Assembly (NCBI GenBank): GCA_964035545.1
Contig: OZ037771.1
Coordinates: forward strand, 10,547,408 to 10,611,407
Source: Bugula neritina
Taxonomy: Eukaryota; Bryozoa; Gymnolaemata; Cheilostomatida; Bugulidae
Direction: 5' to 3'
DNA: 64,000 nt
Shown: piece after piece, positions 38,101 through 51,776 of the stretch
Position numbering within the stretch: the stretch's first letter is position 1
How the letters are laid out: the number at the start of each line of letters is the position of its first letter
Program-made: the position numbers and the translations under genes
Notes under the pieces: model-generated
Databases searched by the model: none
Seen by the model: only the letters and a program-made list of their open reading frames with translations
Told to the model about the DNA's origin: nothing

Positions 38101-41100
38101 ACTACTGAGTATATATAGATATACTACTGAGTATATATAGATATACTACTGAGTATGTATAGATATACTACTCAGTATATATAGATGTACTACTGAGTAT
38201 ATATAGATGTACTACTGAGTATATATAGATATACTACTGAGCATATATAGATGTACTACTGAGTATATATAGATATACTACTGAGTATGTATAGATGTAC
38301 TACTGAGTATGTATAGATATACTACTCAGTATATATAGATGTACTACTCAGTATATATAGATATACTACTGAGCATATATAGATATACTACTGAGCATAT
38401 ATAGATGTACTACTGAGTATATATAGATATACTACTGAGTATATATAGATGTACTACTGAGTATATGTAGATGTACTACTCAGCATGTGTAGATGTACTA
38501 CTGAGTATGTATAGATGTACTACTGAGTATGTATAGATGTACTACTGAGTATATATAGATATACTACTGAGTATATATAGATGTACTACTGAGTATATAT
38601 AGATGTACTACTGAGTATATATAGATATACTACTGAGTATATATAGATATACTACTGAGTATGTATAGATGTACTACTGAGTATGTATAGATATACTACT
38701 GAGTATATATAGATATACTACTGAGTATATATAGATGTACTACTGAGTATATATAGATATACTACTGAGTATATATAGATATACTACTGAGTATGTATAG
38801 ATATACTACTGAGTATATATAGATGTACTACTGAGTATATATAGATATACTACTGAGTATGTATAGATGTACTACTGAGTATGTATAGATATACTACTGA
38901 GTATATATAGATATACTACTGAGTATGTATAGATGTACTACTGAGTATGTATAGATATACTACTGAGTATATATAGATATACTACTGAGTATATATAGAT
39001 GTACTACTGAGTATATATAGATGTACTACTGAGTATATATAGATATACTACTGAGTATATATAGATGTACTACTGAGCATATATAGATATACTGAGTATA
39101 TATAGATATACTACTGAGTATGTATAGATGTACTACTGAGTATGTGTAGATATACTACTGAGTATATATAGATATACTACTGAGTATATATAGATGTACT
39201 ACTGAGTATATGTAGATGTACTACTGAGTATATATAGATATACTACTGAGTATATATAGATATACTACTGAGTATATATAGATGTACTACTGAGTATATA
39301 TAGATATACTACTCAGTATATATAGATATACTACTGAGTATATATAGATATACTACTCAGTATATATAGATATACTACTGAGCATGTCTATGATTGAAGG
39401 TGTCGACAGGTGAAGAGGATGAAGTGGAAGTATTCGCAGCCAGGAGTAAACTATTCCGGATGGTTGAGGGAGAGTGGAAAGAGCGTGGTCTGGGAGTGTT
39501 GAAAATACTGAGACACAGAGAGAAGGGTACCCACCGCCTCGTCATGAGGAGAGAGCAAGTCCTTAAGATCTGTGCTAATCATTCCCTCAATGCTGGCATG
39601 AAGATGGCCAAGGTATGCACCTGCAGTGGTGTTCAGCTACATTCACTGCTACATTCGGCTGTGTGTTTACTTTTTCACCTACCTGAATGTATGCAGAATA
39701 AATAGTAAATGGAAGTTGGCTTTTCAATTGTGTTCCTCGGTTGTATATTTTAAAAGTTAGCCTATAATACTGCTTGGTTGGGGAGGGGCAGAGGGAGGGG
39801 AGAGCAGAAAGAGGGGCTCAGCTAATAATGATAGCCTATCCCTTCACGTTGACTCAAAAAGTACAAATATCTTCTCCCTCATAGTGGGCACTTTGTAGCT
39901 TATGTTCCTTTATGTCTAATCCGCAGCAATCTGATAAGACAAGAGTGTGGGCCGCCCAGGACTTCTCTGAGAACGAGTTGAAGAATGAGACTCTGTTGGC
40001 TAAATTCAAGGAGCCGGCTATCGCCGAAGAGTTTGAAAAGGCTTTTACTGCAGCTGTGGAGTCGTCTGCCCAGAGCTCTAAAACCAACTCAAAAACTGGG
40101 GCTGCTAAGGTAGGGGAGGAATTTATTATCTCAATGTGAGAAGTTAGTTTAGCTCCGTACAGAACAAGTACTGTGCTGTCTGCTGTTCATCAGTGTGTGA
40201 CTGTTGACTATCAACTGGCAGCTAGTCACTGTCCTCTGTACTGAGAGCAGCTGAGTTTCTCCACTCACCAGCTAATACTCTTACAGCCTCCTGGCAAACA
40301 AGTCGGTGAAAAGACCGGCCCCAGCCTATCAGAGCTCTTCAAGCCCGCTGAAGGCGAATGGAAGTGTGGCTCGTGCACAGTGAAGAATAAACCTGGTGCT
40401 GACACATGTGCCTGTTGTCAGGCTGCTAACCCGGCCAGCAAGGTATTCCCAGTATTTTACCTGGTAAATGTAAGAGAGGACAAATCATAAAGTTGTTGAG
40501 CTCTGACTAACATGGCTTTACGTGTTGGATTATAACTAATTGAATATCTCTCACAATGATTTCATTGGCTAGTAGTAACACTCATTTACTCTGTATTAGC
40601 CCAGTGAGTTAGCATACTTTCACTGAGCTTACAGTTCTAGTTTTGACTGGGCTAGTGTATTTCTCACGCATGTTAGACATGTAGATCACTGAATGATATT
40701 TCACATCTGTGCATTGTTTGCTTGTAGAATACTGGAGTTGCCTCCACTGCTTCGGATAAACCGGCTGCAAGCTCTCAGCCTTTTAGCTTCACGTTTAATC
40801 TGAAAGTCGGTCAAAACCAGGAGAAGAGCGCTCTGCCGTTGAATGACTTGAACAAGTCGACCAGCAACACCAGTGTGGCTGACAATAGTGCTGCCGTCCC
40901 AGAATCCCCCGGTGATTATTCACCCTGTCTCTCTAACCTCCCTTTACACTCTGTCACTACTATACATTGTCACTACTTTATACTCTGTCCGTCAGCTGCT
41001 GCCAGCCAATGATGAGCTCTTATCCTTGCACTTTGAACCTTCAAGTTGCCACTTGAGGTCATGCAGATACACTTGGCAGCCCAGGGTCACACGACCTCGT

Positions 41101-44100
41101 TGGTCAGACCATGGGCCTGAGGCTAGGCAAAGCAATGTGTCTACTTTTAATATTTGAATACTGCAGTTGAGTATGTGTTAGTGTAGTCTATAGTGATGTA
41201 CTGCAGGTAAATATGTGTTAGTGTAGTCTATAGTGATGTACTGCAGGTAAATATGTGTTAGTGTAGTCTATAGTGATATGCTGCAGGTAAATATGTGTTA
41301 GTGTAGTCTATAGTGATATGCTGCAGGTAAATATGTAGAAGAGGAGGGCGAAGGAGATCAGATTCATTTTGAACCTGTGATTGAGTTACCAGACTTGATT
41401 GAAGTCACTACAGGAGAGGAAGACGAAGATGTACTCTACATTCACAGAGCTAAACTCTACAGGTAATATACTCTACACGTAATATACTCTACACATAATA
41501 TACTCCATATGCACAGCTACACTTGACAGTGAAACGCTGCAGGTATGTTTGCTGTGAAAGGGGTTTACCTGTGTCACCATGCTGCTAGATTGGCACACTG
41601 AAGTTAGCCTGAGTAAGCATTAGTGTGCTACTGGTGTCTCTACTACTGTGTATTCAGAGCACTTCATAAGACTAGTCTCTGGTGGTAATGGGTTGCAGTG
41701 ATGGAGATGTAGTAGAACGGCCAGTGCACCATTCTAGTTGTATCTTGGATGAGCAAGTTGGGAGGGGGTACACAGCTTGGAGGGGGTGCACAGCTGGGAG
41801 GGGTACACAGCTGGGAGGGGGTACACAGCTGGGAGGGGGTACACAGCTGGGAGGGGTACACAGCTGGGAGGGGGTACACAGCTGGGAGGGGTACACAGCT
41901 GGGAGGGGTACACAGCTGGGAGGGGTACACAGCTGGGAGGGGGTACACAGCTGGGAGGGGTACACAGCTGGGAGGGGTACACAGCTGGGAGGGGGTACAC
42001 AGCTGGGAGGGGTACACAGCTGGGAGGGGGTACACAGCTGGGAGGGGGTACACAGCTGGGAGGGGGTACACAGCTGGGAGGGGTACACAGCTGGGAGGGG
42101 TACACAGCTGGGAGGGGTACACAGCTGGGAGGGGTACACAGCTGGGAGGGGTACACAGCTGGGAGGGGTACACAGCTGGGAGGGGTACACAGCTGGGAGG
42201 GGTACACAGCTGGGAGGGGTACACAGCTGGGAGGGGTACACAGCTGGGAGGGGTACACAGCTGGGAGGGGTACACAGCTGGGAGGGGTACACAGCTGGGA
42301 GGGGTACACAGCTGGGAGGGGTACACAGCTGGGAGGGGTACACAGCTGGGAGGGGTACACAGCTGGGAGGGGGTACACAGCTGGGAGGGGTACACAGCTG
42401 GGAGGGGTACACAGCTGGGAGGGGGTACACAGCTGGGAGGGGGTACACAGCTGGATGGGGTACACAGGATGAGTATATCTTCTGTAGATTCACCAACGGA
42501 GAATTCAAAGAGAAAGGGCTGGGTGATGTTAAGATACTGAGACACAAGACAACCCATAAAGTCAGACTACTGTTACGCAGAGAAAAGGTACTCAAGTTGG
42601 CCTGTAATCACTGGATAACGGCCGACATGAACCTAAAGCCCATGGAAAGTGCGGGTGGCAAGGCATGGGTGTGGTTTGCTGTGGATTTCTCTGAAGGAAC
42701 TCAGGCTGAGGAACTGTTTGCCATCAGGTATCCTATAATCAATAATGGTTCCCTGTCTTTCAATTCTCCAGGAATGCAGAATTGTCAGTAACTGCAGCTT
42801 TTTACTGGTTGTTAGATTTCTGTTTTTTTCAGAAAGTGAAATTTTTCTTGGAAACTTCCTTTTCTCCACATCTTAAGTAGTTTGTTGAATTCTTCTCAAT
42901 GCACTTGACTTACACCAAATTATGGCTGTGACTAATCATCTAGGAGCTGGCCATGTATCATATCACTCTTTGGGTCCAACCATAACTTTGCTCTTGTAGG
43001 TTTAAGACAGCAGAAATAGCCAATGAGTTCAAGGCTTGTTTTGATGCCGCAAAGGAGAACAAGTCTATACCAGAGCAGACAATCAAATCAGTGAGCTCCG
43101 AGACCCCAAAGAAAACTAGGTCAAGGCCACCCAGCGAATCACATCCGGCGTCTGCCAACAGGTGATTCTAAGTGTGCCATGTTGACCCGAGTGTGTGTTA
43201 CTGTAGTTGTGTGTTGCTGTAGTTGTGTGTTACTGTAGTTTTGTGTTGCTGTAGTTGTGTGTTGCTGCAGTTGTGTGTCGCTGTAGTTATGTTGCTGTAG
43301 TTATGTGTTACTGTGGTTGTGTGTTGCTGTAGTTATGTGTTACTGTAGTTGTATATTACTGAAGTTATGTTACTGTAGTCGTGTGTTACTGTAGTTACTG
43401 TTTTATTGAATGTTTCAACTACCTGACAGCTCGCCACTCAAGCCCCTCTCCACTGAAACACCCACCACTATTGCTTCATTATTTGGAAATACTTCCAACA
43501 CCTCCAGTCACACCCCTTCCAGCGTATTCGGTACGCCTGCTGCTAGTTTCTTCAACACTAAGTCTTTGTTTGGTAACTCTGGATCCACAAACCTCTTCAG
43601 CACTCCTCTCACAGGCCATAAGCCATCTATGACAGTATTCGGTGACGGCAAGCCCAGCTCACTGCCAACTGCCAGTGTGTTTGGTGGCTCTCCCTCCAAC
43701 AAGACCCCCGCCGCAGATTCCACTTTCTCGCCGACGGCCTCACTGTTTGGTAACGCTGCTGTTTCCTCCAAGTCTAAAATTCCGGTGTTGGGAGGAAAGT
43801 CTACCCCCGGAGCCATGAGCTCCTCGGAGAAGCCATCCGCTGCCACCCCCGGCAGCACCAACTCATCCATGTTTGGAGCCAAACCTTCTCCCCAGGCACT
43901 TTTTGGTGGCATTGGCGCCAAGGGCTCTGTGTTTGGAGGAAGTAAGAAAATGTCTGACGTGGGCCAAGTGTCAACTGAAGAAGTCCAGTTTGTCTGCGAG
44001 ACTAAACCTGATGAGCTGCTGGTGAAGAAAGCACAGGAGTTTCTCCTGCCCAGTGGCTTCTACTTGTACGAGAGCAGGAAGCCTTGCAAAGGCTGTATTG

Positions 44101-47100
44101 GTAAGTATGCTAACATGAACTAACATGCTAGTAAAGAATTTGTTATAAATGATTGTGAATATTTCAATAAAGGCATGAATGTTTCTAATTCGAAGCCTTA
44201 GTTGCATTTCTATAGAAGGTTTGCCTCTCCTGATAGGTGATTGGTTGAGCACAGAGCTCTAAAATTCTCTTACTGTCTCTACTTGACACGCCACTGTATT
44301 CTCCATAACCAGTGTATTGTCTGCATCATGTGACATTTCATCTATATATTAACTTGTTTAGGATGTGACGAACACGTGGACGCCATATTGGACTACCTTT
44401 TTCATGGAAAAGAGTATACTAAGATATCTACTGTTCCCGTGACTAAGGCAAAGTCGCAACAACTCAAACCAGGTAACAATGTTGAACACTTTCGTAAGTC
44501 AATACAGTTAATGTGAATAGCCAGATACATTTCACCTGTGGTCCACTGTCTTACCTGCCATTTTAGTTCACATAGACTACCTGTCATCTTGGTGCACCTG
44601 TTATCTCCTGTCATCTTGGTGCACTGTTTGTTTGTAGAAGCTGGTGAGGCCTCTGGGTTTGCTTCCTATGCCGAGGCCACGGACTTTTCCTCGTTTGGTT
44701 CTGCCAACAGCAACTCCAAAGCATTCCAAAAGAAAGAAGGTGAGTCTTGCTGTTTATACCTGGTTACTGCCCCCCCCCCTCCTTGTCGTTTGTTATTCTA
44801 GCTAAGAGTGCATAGTCCATCAGCAGGATTAAGGTGGACCAAGCCATTGCTAATTTTTTTAATAAGCAATGAACATTACTTACCTGCTAGATAGGAGGTT
44901 TTGTTAGATTAGCATAGGCTTGCTTTACTTGCTTTACTCATGGTTGTTGTTACTATATACTCGTAATGTTCCAGTGGCTAAGGTTGTTACTATATACTCG
45001 TATTGTTCCAGTGGCTAAGGTTGTTGTTACTATATACTCGTAATGTTCCAGTGACTAAGGTTGTTGCTATATACTCGTAATGTTCCAGTGACTAAGGTTG
45101 TTGCTATATACTCGTAATGTTCCAGTGACTAAGGTTGTTACTATATACTCGTAATGTTCCAATGACTAAGGTTGTTGTTACTATATACTCGTAATGTTCC
45201 AATGACTAAGGTTGTTGTTACTATATACTCGTAATGTTCCAGTGGCTAAGGTTGTTGTTACTATATACTCGTAATGTTCCAATGACTAAGGTTGTTGTTA
45301 CTATATACTCGTAATGTTCCAGTGACTAAGGTTGTTGTTACTATATACTCGTATTGTTCCAGTGACTAAGGTTGTTACTATATACTCGTAATGTTCCAGT
45401 GGCTAAGGTTGTTGTTACTATATACTCGTAATGTTCCAGTGGCTAAGGTTGTTGTTACTATATACTCGTAATGTTCCAATGACTAAGGTTGTTGTTACTA
45501 TATACTCGTAATGTTCCAATGACTAAGGTTGTTACTATATACTCGTAATGTTCCAGTGGCTAAGGTTGTTACTATATACTCGTAATGTTCCAGTGGCTAA
45601 GGTTGTTGTTACTATATACTCGTAATGTTCCAGTGACTAAGGTTGTTGTTACTATATACTCGTAATGTTCCAGTGGCTAAGGTTGTTGTTACTATATACT
45701 CGTAATGTTCCAGTGACTAAGGTTGTTGTTACTATATACTCGTATTGTTCCAGTGACTAAGGTTGTTACTATATACTCGTAATATTCCAGTGACTAAGGT
45801 TGTTGTTACTATATACTCGTAATGTTCCAATGACTAAGGTTGTTACTATATACTCGTAATGTTCCAGTGGCTAAGGTTGTTACTATATACTCGTAATGTT
45901 CCAGTGGCTAAGGTTGTTGTTACTATATACTCGTAATGTTCCAGTGGCTAAGGTTGTTGTTACTATATACTCGTAATGTTCCAGTGGCTAAGGTTGTTGT
46001 TACTATATACTCGTAATGTTCCAGTGACTAAGGTTGTTACTATATACTCGTAATGTTCCAGTGGCTAAGGTTGTTACTATATACTCGTATTGTTCCAGTG
46101 ACTAAGGTTGTTGTTACTATATACTCGTATTGTTCCAATGACTAAGGTTGTTACTATATACTCGTAATGTTCCAGTGACTAAGGTTGTTACTATATACTC
46201 GTAATGTTCCAGTGACTAAGGTTGTTACTATATACTCGTAATGTTCCAGTGGCTAAGGTTGTTACTATATACTCGTAATGTTCCAGTGGCTAAGGTTGTT
46301 ACTATATACTCGTAATGTTCCAGTGGCTAAGGTTGTTACTATATACTCGTAATGTTCCAGTGACTAAGGTTGTTGTTACCAACAATAAAGATACAAATGC
46401 TCACCATCAACAAAATATCTTCAGTTCAAGTCACACCTATTATAAAACAGGCCCAGTATCACATGGTGTGGAAACTAGCTACACACATTCATAGTAGGCC
46501 ATATCTCTGACTCTCAACTAGTTGCTAGAGAGAGGAATAATGTAGACTGTATCATTTACTCCATGGTGTAGCACCACCATACTCTCTGCACCAGAGGTTG
46601 GCGCGGGAAACATGATGCTCACTTGTACAGGTTATGAATTTCATGGCCATTCTGCAGATAATGGGTATCTGCAGATCTGCAGTATATGACCATCTGCAGA
46701 TCTGCAGTATATGACCATCTGAGTTATTAGCTCATCAACTCAGCAAGCTACCCTCTCACCAAGTACTCTTTCTTCCTCTCTCAGGTTTCAAGTGGTCTGG
46801 TGCCGGACAGACTCTGTTTGGCGGCAGCTCAACCAAAGCTGGAAGTGCTGAAGATGATAATCCAGAAGCCTACGAAGCAGAGTCCTCCTTCAAACCAGTT
46901 CTAGAGGTCTTGCCGGATCTCGTGGAGGTCAAAACAGGTTAGCCTTGTCTGTACACTGTTATATACTCTCTGTATACTGATATGTAACACTCTTTATATA
47001 GTGTTATATACTCTTTGTTTACTAATATATACTCTTTGTATACTGGTATATACTCTTTATATAGTGTTATATACTCTTTGCATACTGCTATATACTCTCT

Positions 47101-50100
47101 GTATACTGATATACACTCTTTGCATACTGATATATACTCTTTGCATACTGCTATATACTCTCTGTATACTGATATATACTCTTTGTATCATCATGTTCAG
47201 GTGAAGAAGATGAAGAAAGGATGTTCTGTCAAAGAGCCAAACTCTTCAGATTCGACGACTCAACAAAACAGTGGAAGGAGAGAGGCATTGGCGACCTGAA
47301 GTTACTAAAACACCCAGCTAATGGTCAGCATATATATTATAATATTACCTCCTAGTATTGTCGCAGCATATATATCATAATATTACCTCCTAGTATTGTC
47401 ACAGCATATATATTATAATATTACCTCCTAGTATTGTCACAGCATATATATTATAATATTACCTCCTAGTATTGTCTCAGCATATATTATAATATTACCT
47501 CCTAGTATTGTCTCAGCATATATATCATAATATTACCTCCTAGTATTGTCACAGCATATATATTATAATATTATCTCCTTGTATTGTCACAGCATATATA
47601 TTATAATATTACCTCCTAGTATTGTCTCAGCATATATATTATAATATTACCTCCTTGTATTGTCTCGGCATATATATTATAATATTACCTCCTAGTATTG
47701 TCTCAGCATATATATTATAATATTACCTCCTAGTATTGTCTCAGCATATATATCATAATATTACCTCCTAGTATTGTCTCAGCATATATATTATAATATT
47801 ACCTCCTAGTATTGTCTCAGCATATATATTATAATATTACCTCCTAGTATTGTCTCAGCATATATATTATAATATTACCTCCTAGTATTGTCTCAGCATA
47901 TATATTATAATATTACCTCCTAGTATTGTCGCAGCATATATATTATAATATTACCTCCTAGTATTGTCTCAGCATATATATTATAATATTACCTCCTAGT
48001 ATTGTCTCAGCATATATATTATAATATTACCTCCTAGTATTGTCTCAGCATATATATTATAATATTACCTCCTAGTATTGTCTCAGCATATATATTATAA
48101 TATTACCTCCTAGTATTGTCTCAGCATATATATTATAATATTACCTCCTAGTATTGTCTCAGCATATATATTATAATATTACCTCCTAGTATTGTCGCAG
48201 CATATATATTATAATATTACCTCCTAGTATTGTCTCAGCATATATATTATAATATTATCTCCTAGTATTGTCTCAGCATATACATTATAATATTACCTCC
48301 TAGTATTGTCTCAGCATATACATTATAATATTATCTCCTTGTATTGTCTCAGCATATATATTATAATATTACCCCCTAGTATTGTCTCAGCATATATATT
48401 ATAATATTACCTCCTAGTATTGTCTCAGCATATATATTATAATATTACCTCCTTGTATTGTCTCGGCATATATATTATAATATTACCTCCTAGTATTGTC
48501 TCAGCATATATATTATAATATTACCTCCTAGTATTGTCTCAGCATATATATTATAATATTACCCCCTAGTATTGTCTCAGCATATATATTATAATATTAC
48601 CTCCTAGTATTGTCTCAGCATATATATTATAATATTACCTCCTAGTATTGTCTCAGCATATATATTATAATATTACCTCCTAGTATTGTCTCAGCATATA
48701 TATTATAATATTACCTCCTAGTATTGTCGCAGCATATATATTATAATATTACCTCCTAGTATTGTCACAGCATATATATTATAATATTATCTCCTTGTAT
48801 TGTCTCAGCATATATTATAATATTACCTCCTAGTATTGTCTCAGCATATATATTATAATATTACCTCCTAGTATTGTCACAGCATATATATTATAATATT
48901 ACCTCCTAGTATTGTCGCAGCATATATATTATAATATTATCTCCTAGTATTGTCTCAGCATATATATTATAATATTACCTCCTAGTATTGTCTCGGCATA
49001 TATATTATAATATTACCTCCTAGTATTGTCTCAGCATATATTATAATATTATCTCCTTGTATTGTCACAGCATATATATTATAATATTACCTCCTAGTAT
49101 TGTCGCAGCATATATATTATAATATTGCCTCCTAGTATTGTCACAGCATATATATTATAATATTATCTCCTTGTATTGTCTCAGCATATATTATAATATT
49201 ACCTCCTAGTATTGTCTCAGCATATATATTATAATATTACCTCCTAGTATTGTCTCAGCATATATATTATAATATTACCTCCTAGTATTGTCTCAGCATA
49301 TATATTATAATATTACCTCCTAGTATTGTCACAGCATATATATTATAATATTACCTCCTAGTATTGTCGCAGCATATATATTATAATATTATCTCCTAGT
49401 ATTGTCTCAGCATATATATTATAATATTACCTCCTAGTATTGTCTCGGCATATATATTATAATATTACCTCCTAGTATTGTCTCAGCATATATTATAATA
49501 TTATCTCCTTGTATTGTCACAGCATATATATTATAATATTACCTCCTAGTATTGTCGCAGCATATATATTATAATATTGCCTCCTAGTATTGTCACAGCA
49601 TATATATTATAATATTATCTCCTTGTATTGTCTCAGCATATATTATAATATTACCTCCTAGTATTGTCTCAGCATATATATTATAATATTACCTCCTAGT
49701 ATTGTCTCAGCATATATGTATATCATCATATATTATGATGATTTTCTAGGTACGGTTAGAGTCCTGTTGAGACGCGAACAAGTACATAAACTGGTATGCA
49801 ACCACTTAGTAAGTGCTGCCCTTGTTCTCGAGCCATTGGCTACATCTGAAACAGCCTGGTGCTGGAACGCTACAGACTTCTCTGAAGATTCTGTGGACCG
49901 TGAGTAGATAACTCTGTCAGCTCTATATGCTGTCACGCTGCAGTATCTATAGCTACAGTAAATGGGTATTTGTTATTGTTATGTTTGGACATTAATTCTA
50001 TATATCTATGGAATCTGACTGTAGGTTATTATAAATCTTTTATGTAAAGCAGTTATAAAGGTTGGCCAACCAAATATTATGATGCATAAAGTAACCTCAA

Positions 50101-51738
50101 TAACTCGTCTCCAGACTACCGTTATGTTACTATATTGACTGAACATTGTATTGAAAATGCTAAAATCAAGCTATTTTTTAAAAGATTCTTGTAAAGAACA
50201 TAATTAGCTTTTCGTTGATGTGCATATTTTCTTATTTCACTTTATATATACTGAGCAAAATATGAATCCCCAGCAAAAAGTAAAAAATTATATATCTGTG
50301 GTCTCAAAGTTTTGATCATGGCTTAATGTTGTTCAACCAAATCACATAACGTAATGAAATTACACGACAGGGAAAGTGGAGCAGTTTGCTGTAAGATTCA
50401 AGAATATTGAGATAGCCAGAGAGTTTAAACAGAAGTTTGATGAGGCACAAGAGTACATGAAATCTGCACCAAAGAGTAAGAGTGAAACTGTCAGCACAGC
50501 TGCTGCCGATATAGCTGGCGCTGCCTCTGCTACAGGTATGCTATACCTTATTACTAGTAGCTACAGATATACCTTATAACTAGTAGCTACAGATATACCT
50601 TATTACTAGTAGCTACAGATATACCTTATAACTAGTAGCTACAGATATACCTTATAACTAGTAGCTACAGATATACCTTATTACTAGTAGCTACAGATAT
50701 ACCTTATTACTAGTAGCTACAGATATACCTTATAACTAGTAGCTACAGATATACCTTATAACTAGTAGCTACAGATATACCTTATAACTAGTAGCTACAG
50801 ATATACCTTATAACTAGTAGCTACAGATATACCTTATAACTAGTAGCTACAGATATACCTTATAACTAGTAGCTACAGATATACCTTATAACTAGTAGCT
50901 ACAGATATACCTTATAACTAGTAGCTACAGATATACCTTATAACTAGTAGCTACAGATATACCTTATTACTAGTAGCTATATTGAGTTTGAAAGGATAAT
51001 TTGCTACATTTTATTTGCCAGAATCAAAAGATCCCATAGAAGCAGCAACTCATAACGGTGCTGCCTCAGATGAAGACAGCGATGACGACAGCGATGATGA
51101 TAGTGATGACGACGATGATATCAAAGTGTTATTTGAGCGGCAAGTGACTCTGTTAGAGCTGCGGGGTATGCAGTTTGACGTAAGTATATAATATACAGTA
51201 TGATGTAAGTATATAATATACAGTATGATGTAAGTATATAATATACAGTATGACGTAAGTATATAATATGCAGTATGATGTAAGTATATAATATACAGTA
51301 TGATGTAAGTATATAATATACAGTATGATGTAAGTATATAATATACAGTATGATGTAAGTATATAATATACAGTATGACGTAAGTATATAATATACAGTA
51401 TGACGTAAGTATATAATATACAGTATGATGTAAGTATATAATATGCAGTATGATGTAAGTATATAATATACAGTATGATGTAAGTATACAATATACAGTA
51501 TGATGTAAGTATACAATATACAGTATGATGTAAGTATATAATATACAGTATGACGTAAGTATATAATATACAGTATGATGTAAGTATATAATATGCAGTA
51601 TGATGTAAGTATATAATATACAGTATTATGTAAGTATATAATATACAGTATGACGTAAGTATATAATATGCAGTATGATGTAAGTATATAATATACAGTA
51701 TGATGTAAGTATATTTGGTGTTGTGTATCAGAGTATTG

Positions 51739-51776
<38 letters not shown>

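Larger units (their letters stand above)
46785..50535 (+). other. RANBP2: RANBP2 exons 40-43: Ran-binding domain 4
   Basis: Residues about 2495-2660. It shows [70 protein letters not shown] and [18 protein letters not shown]. Intron 41 inside it is 2.4 kb of a 38-bp tandem repeat. Confidence 0.92.

Noticed and set aside
41672-42791. Open frames of 230-370 codons on both strands
   Set aside because: They are translations of the G-rich 17/18-bp array. Only 42488-42727 (exon 35) is coding.
47324-49718. Possible CRISPR-like array
   Set aside because: The repeats are head-to-tail with no unique spacers, in an animal intron. It is a minisatellite.
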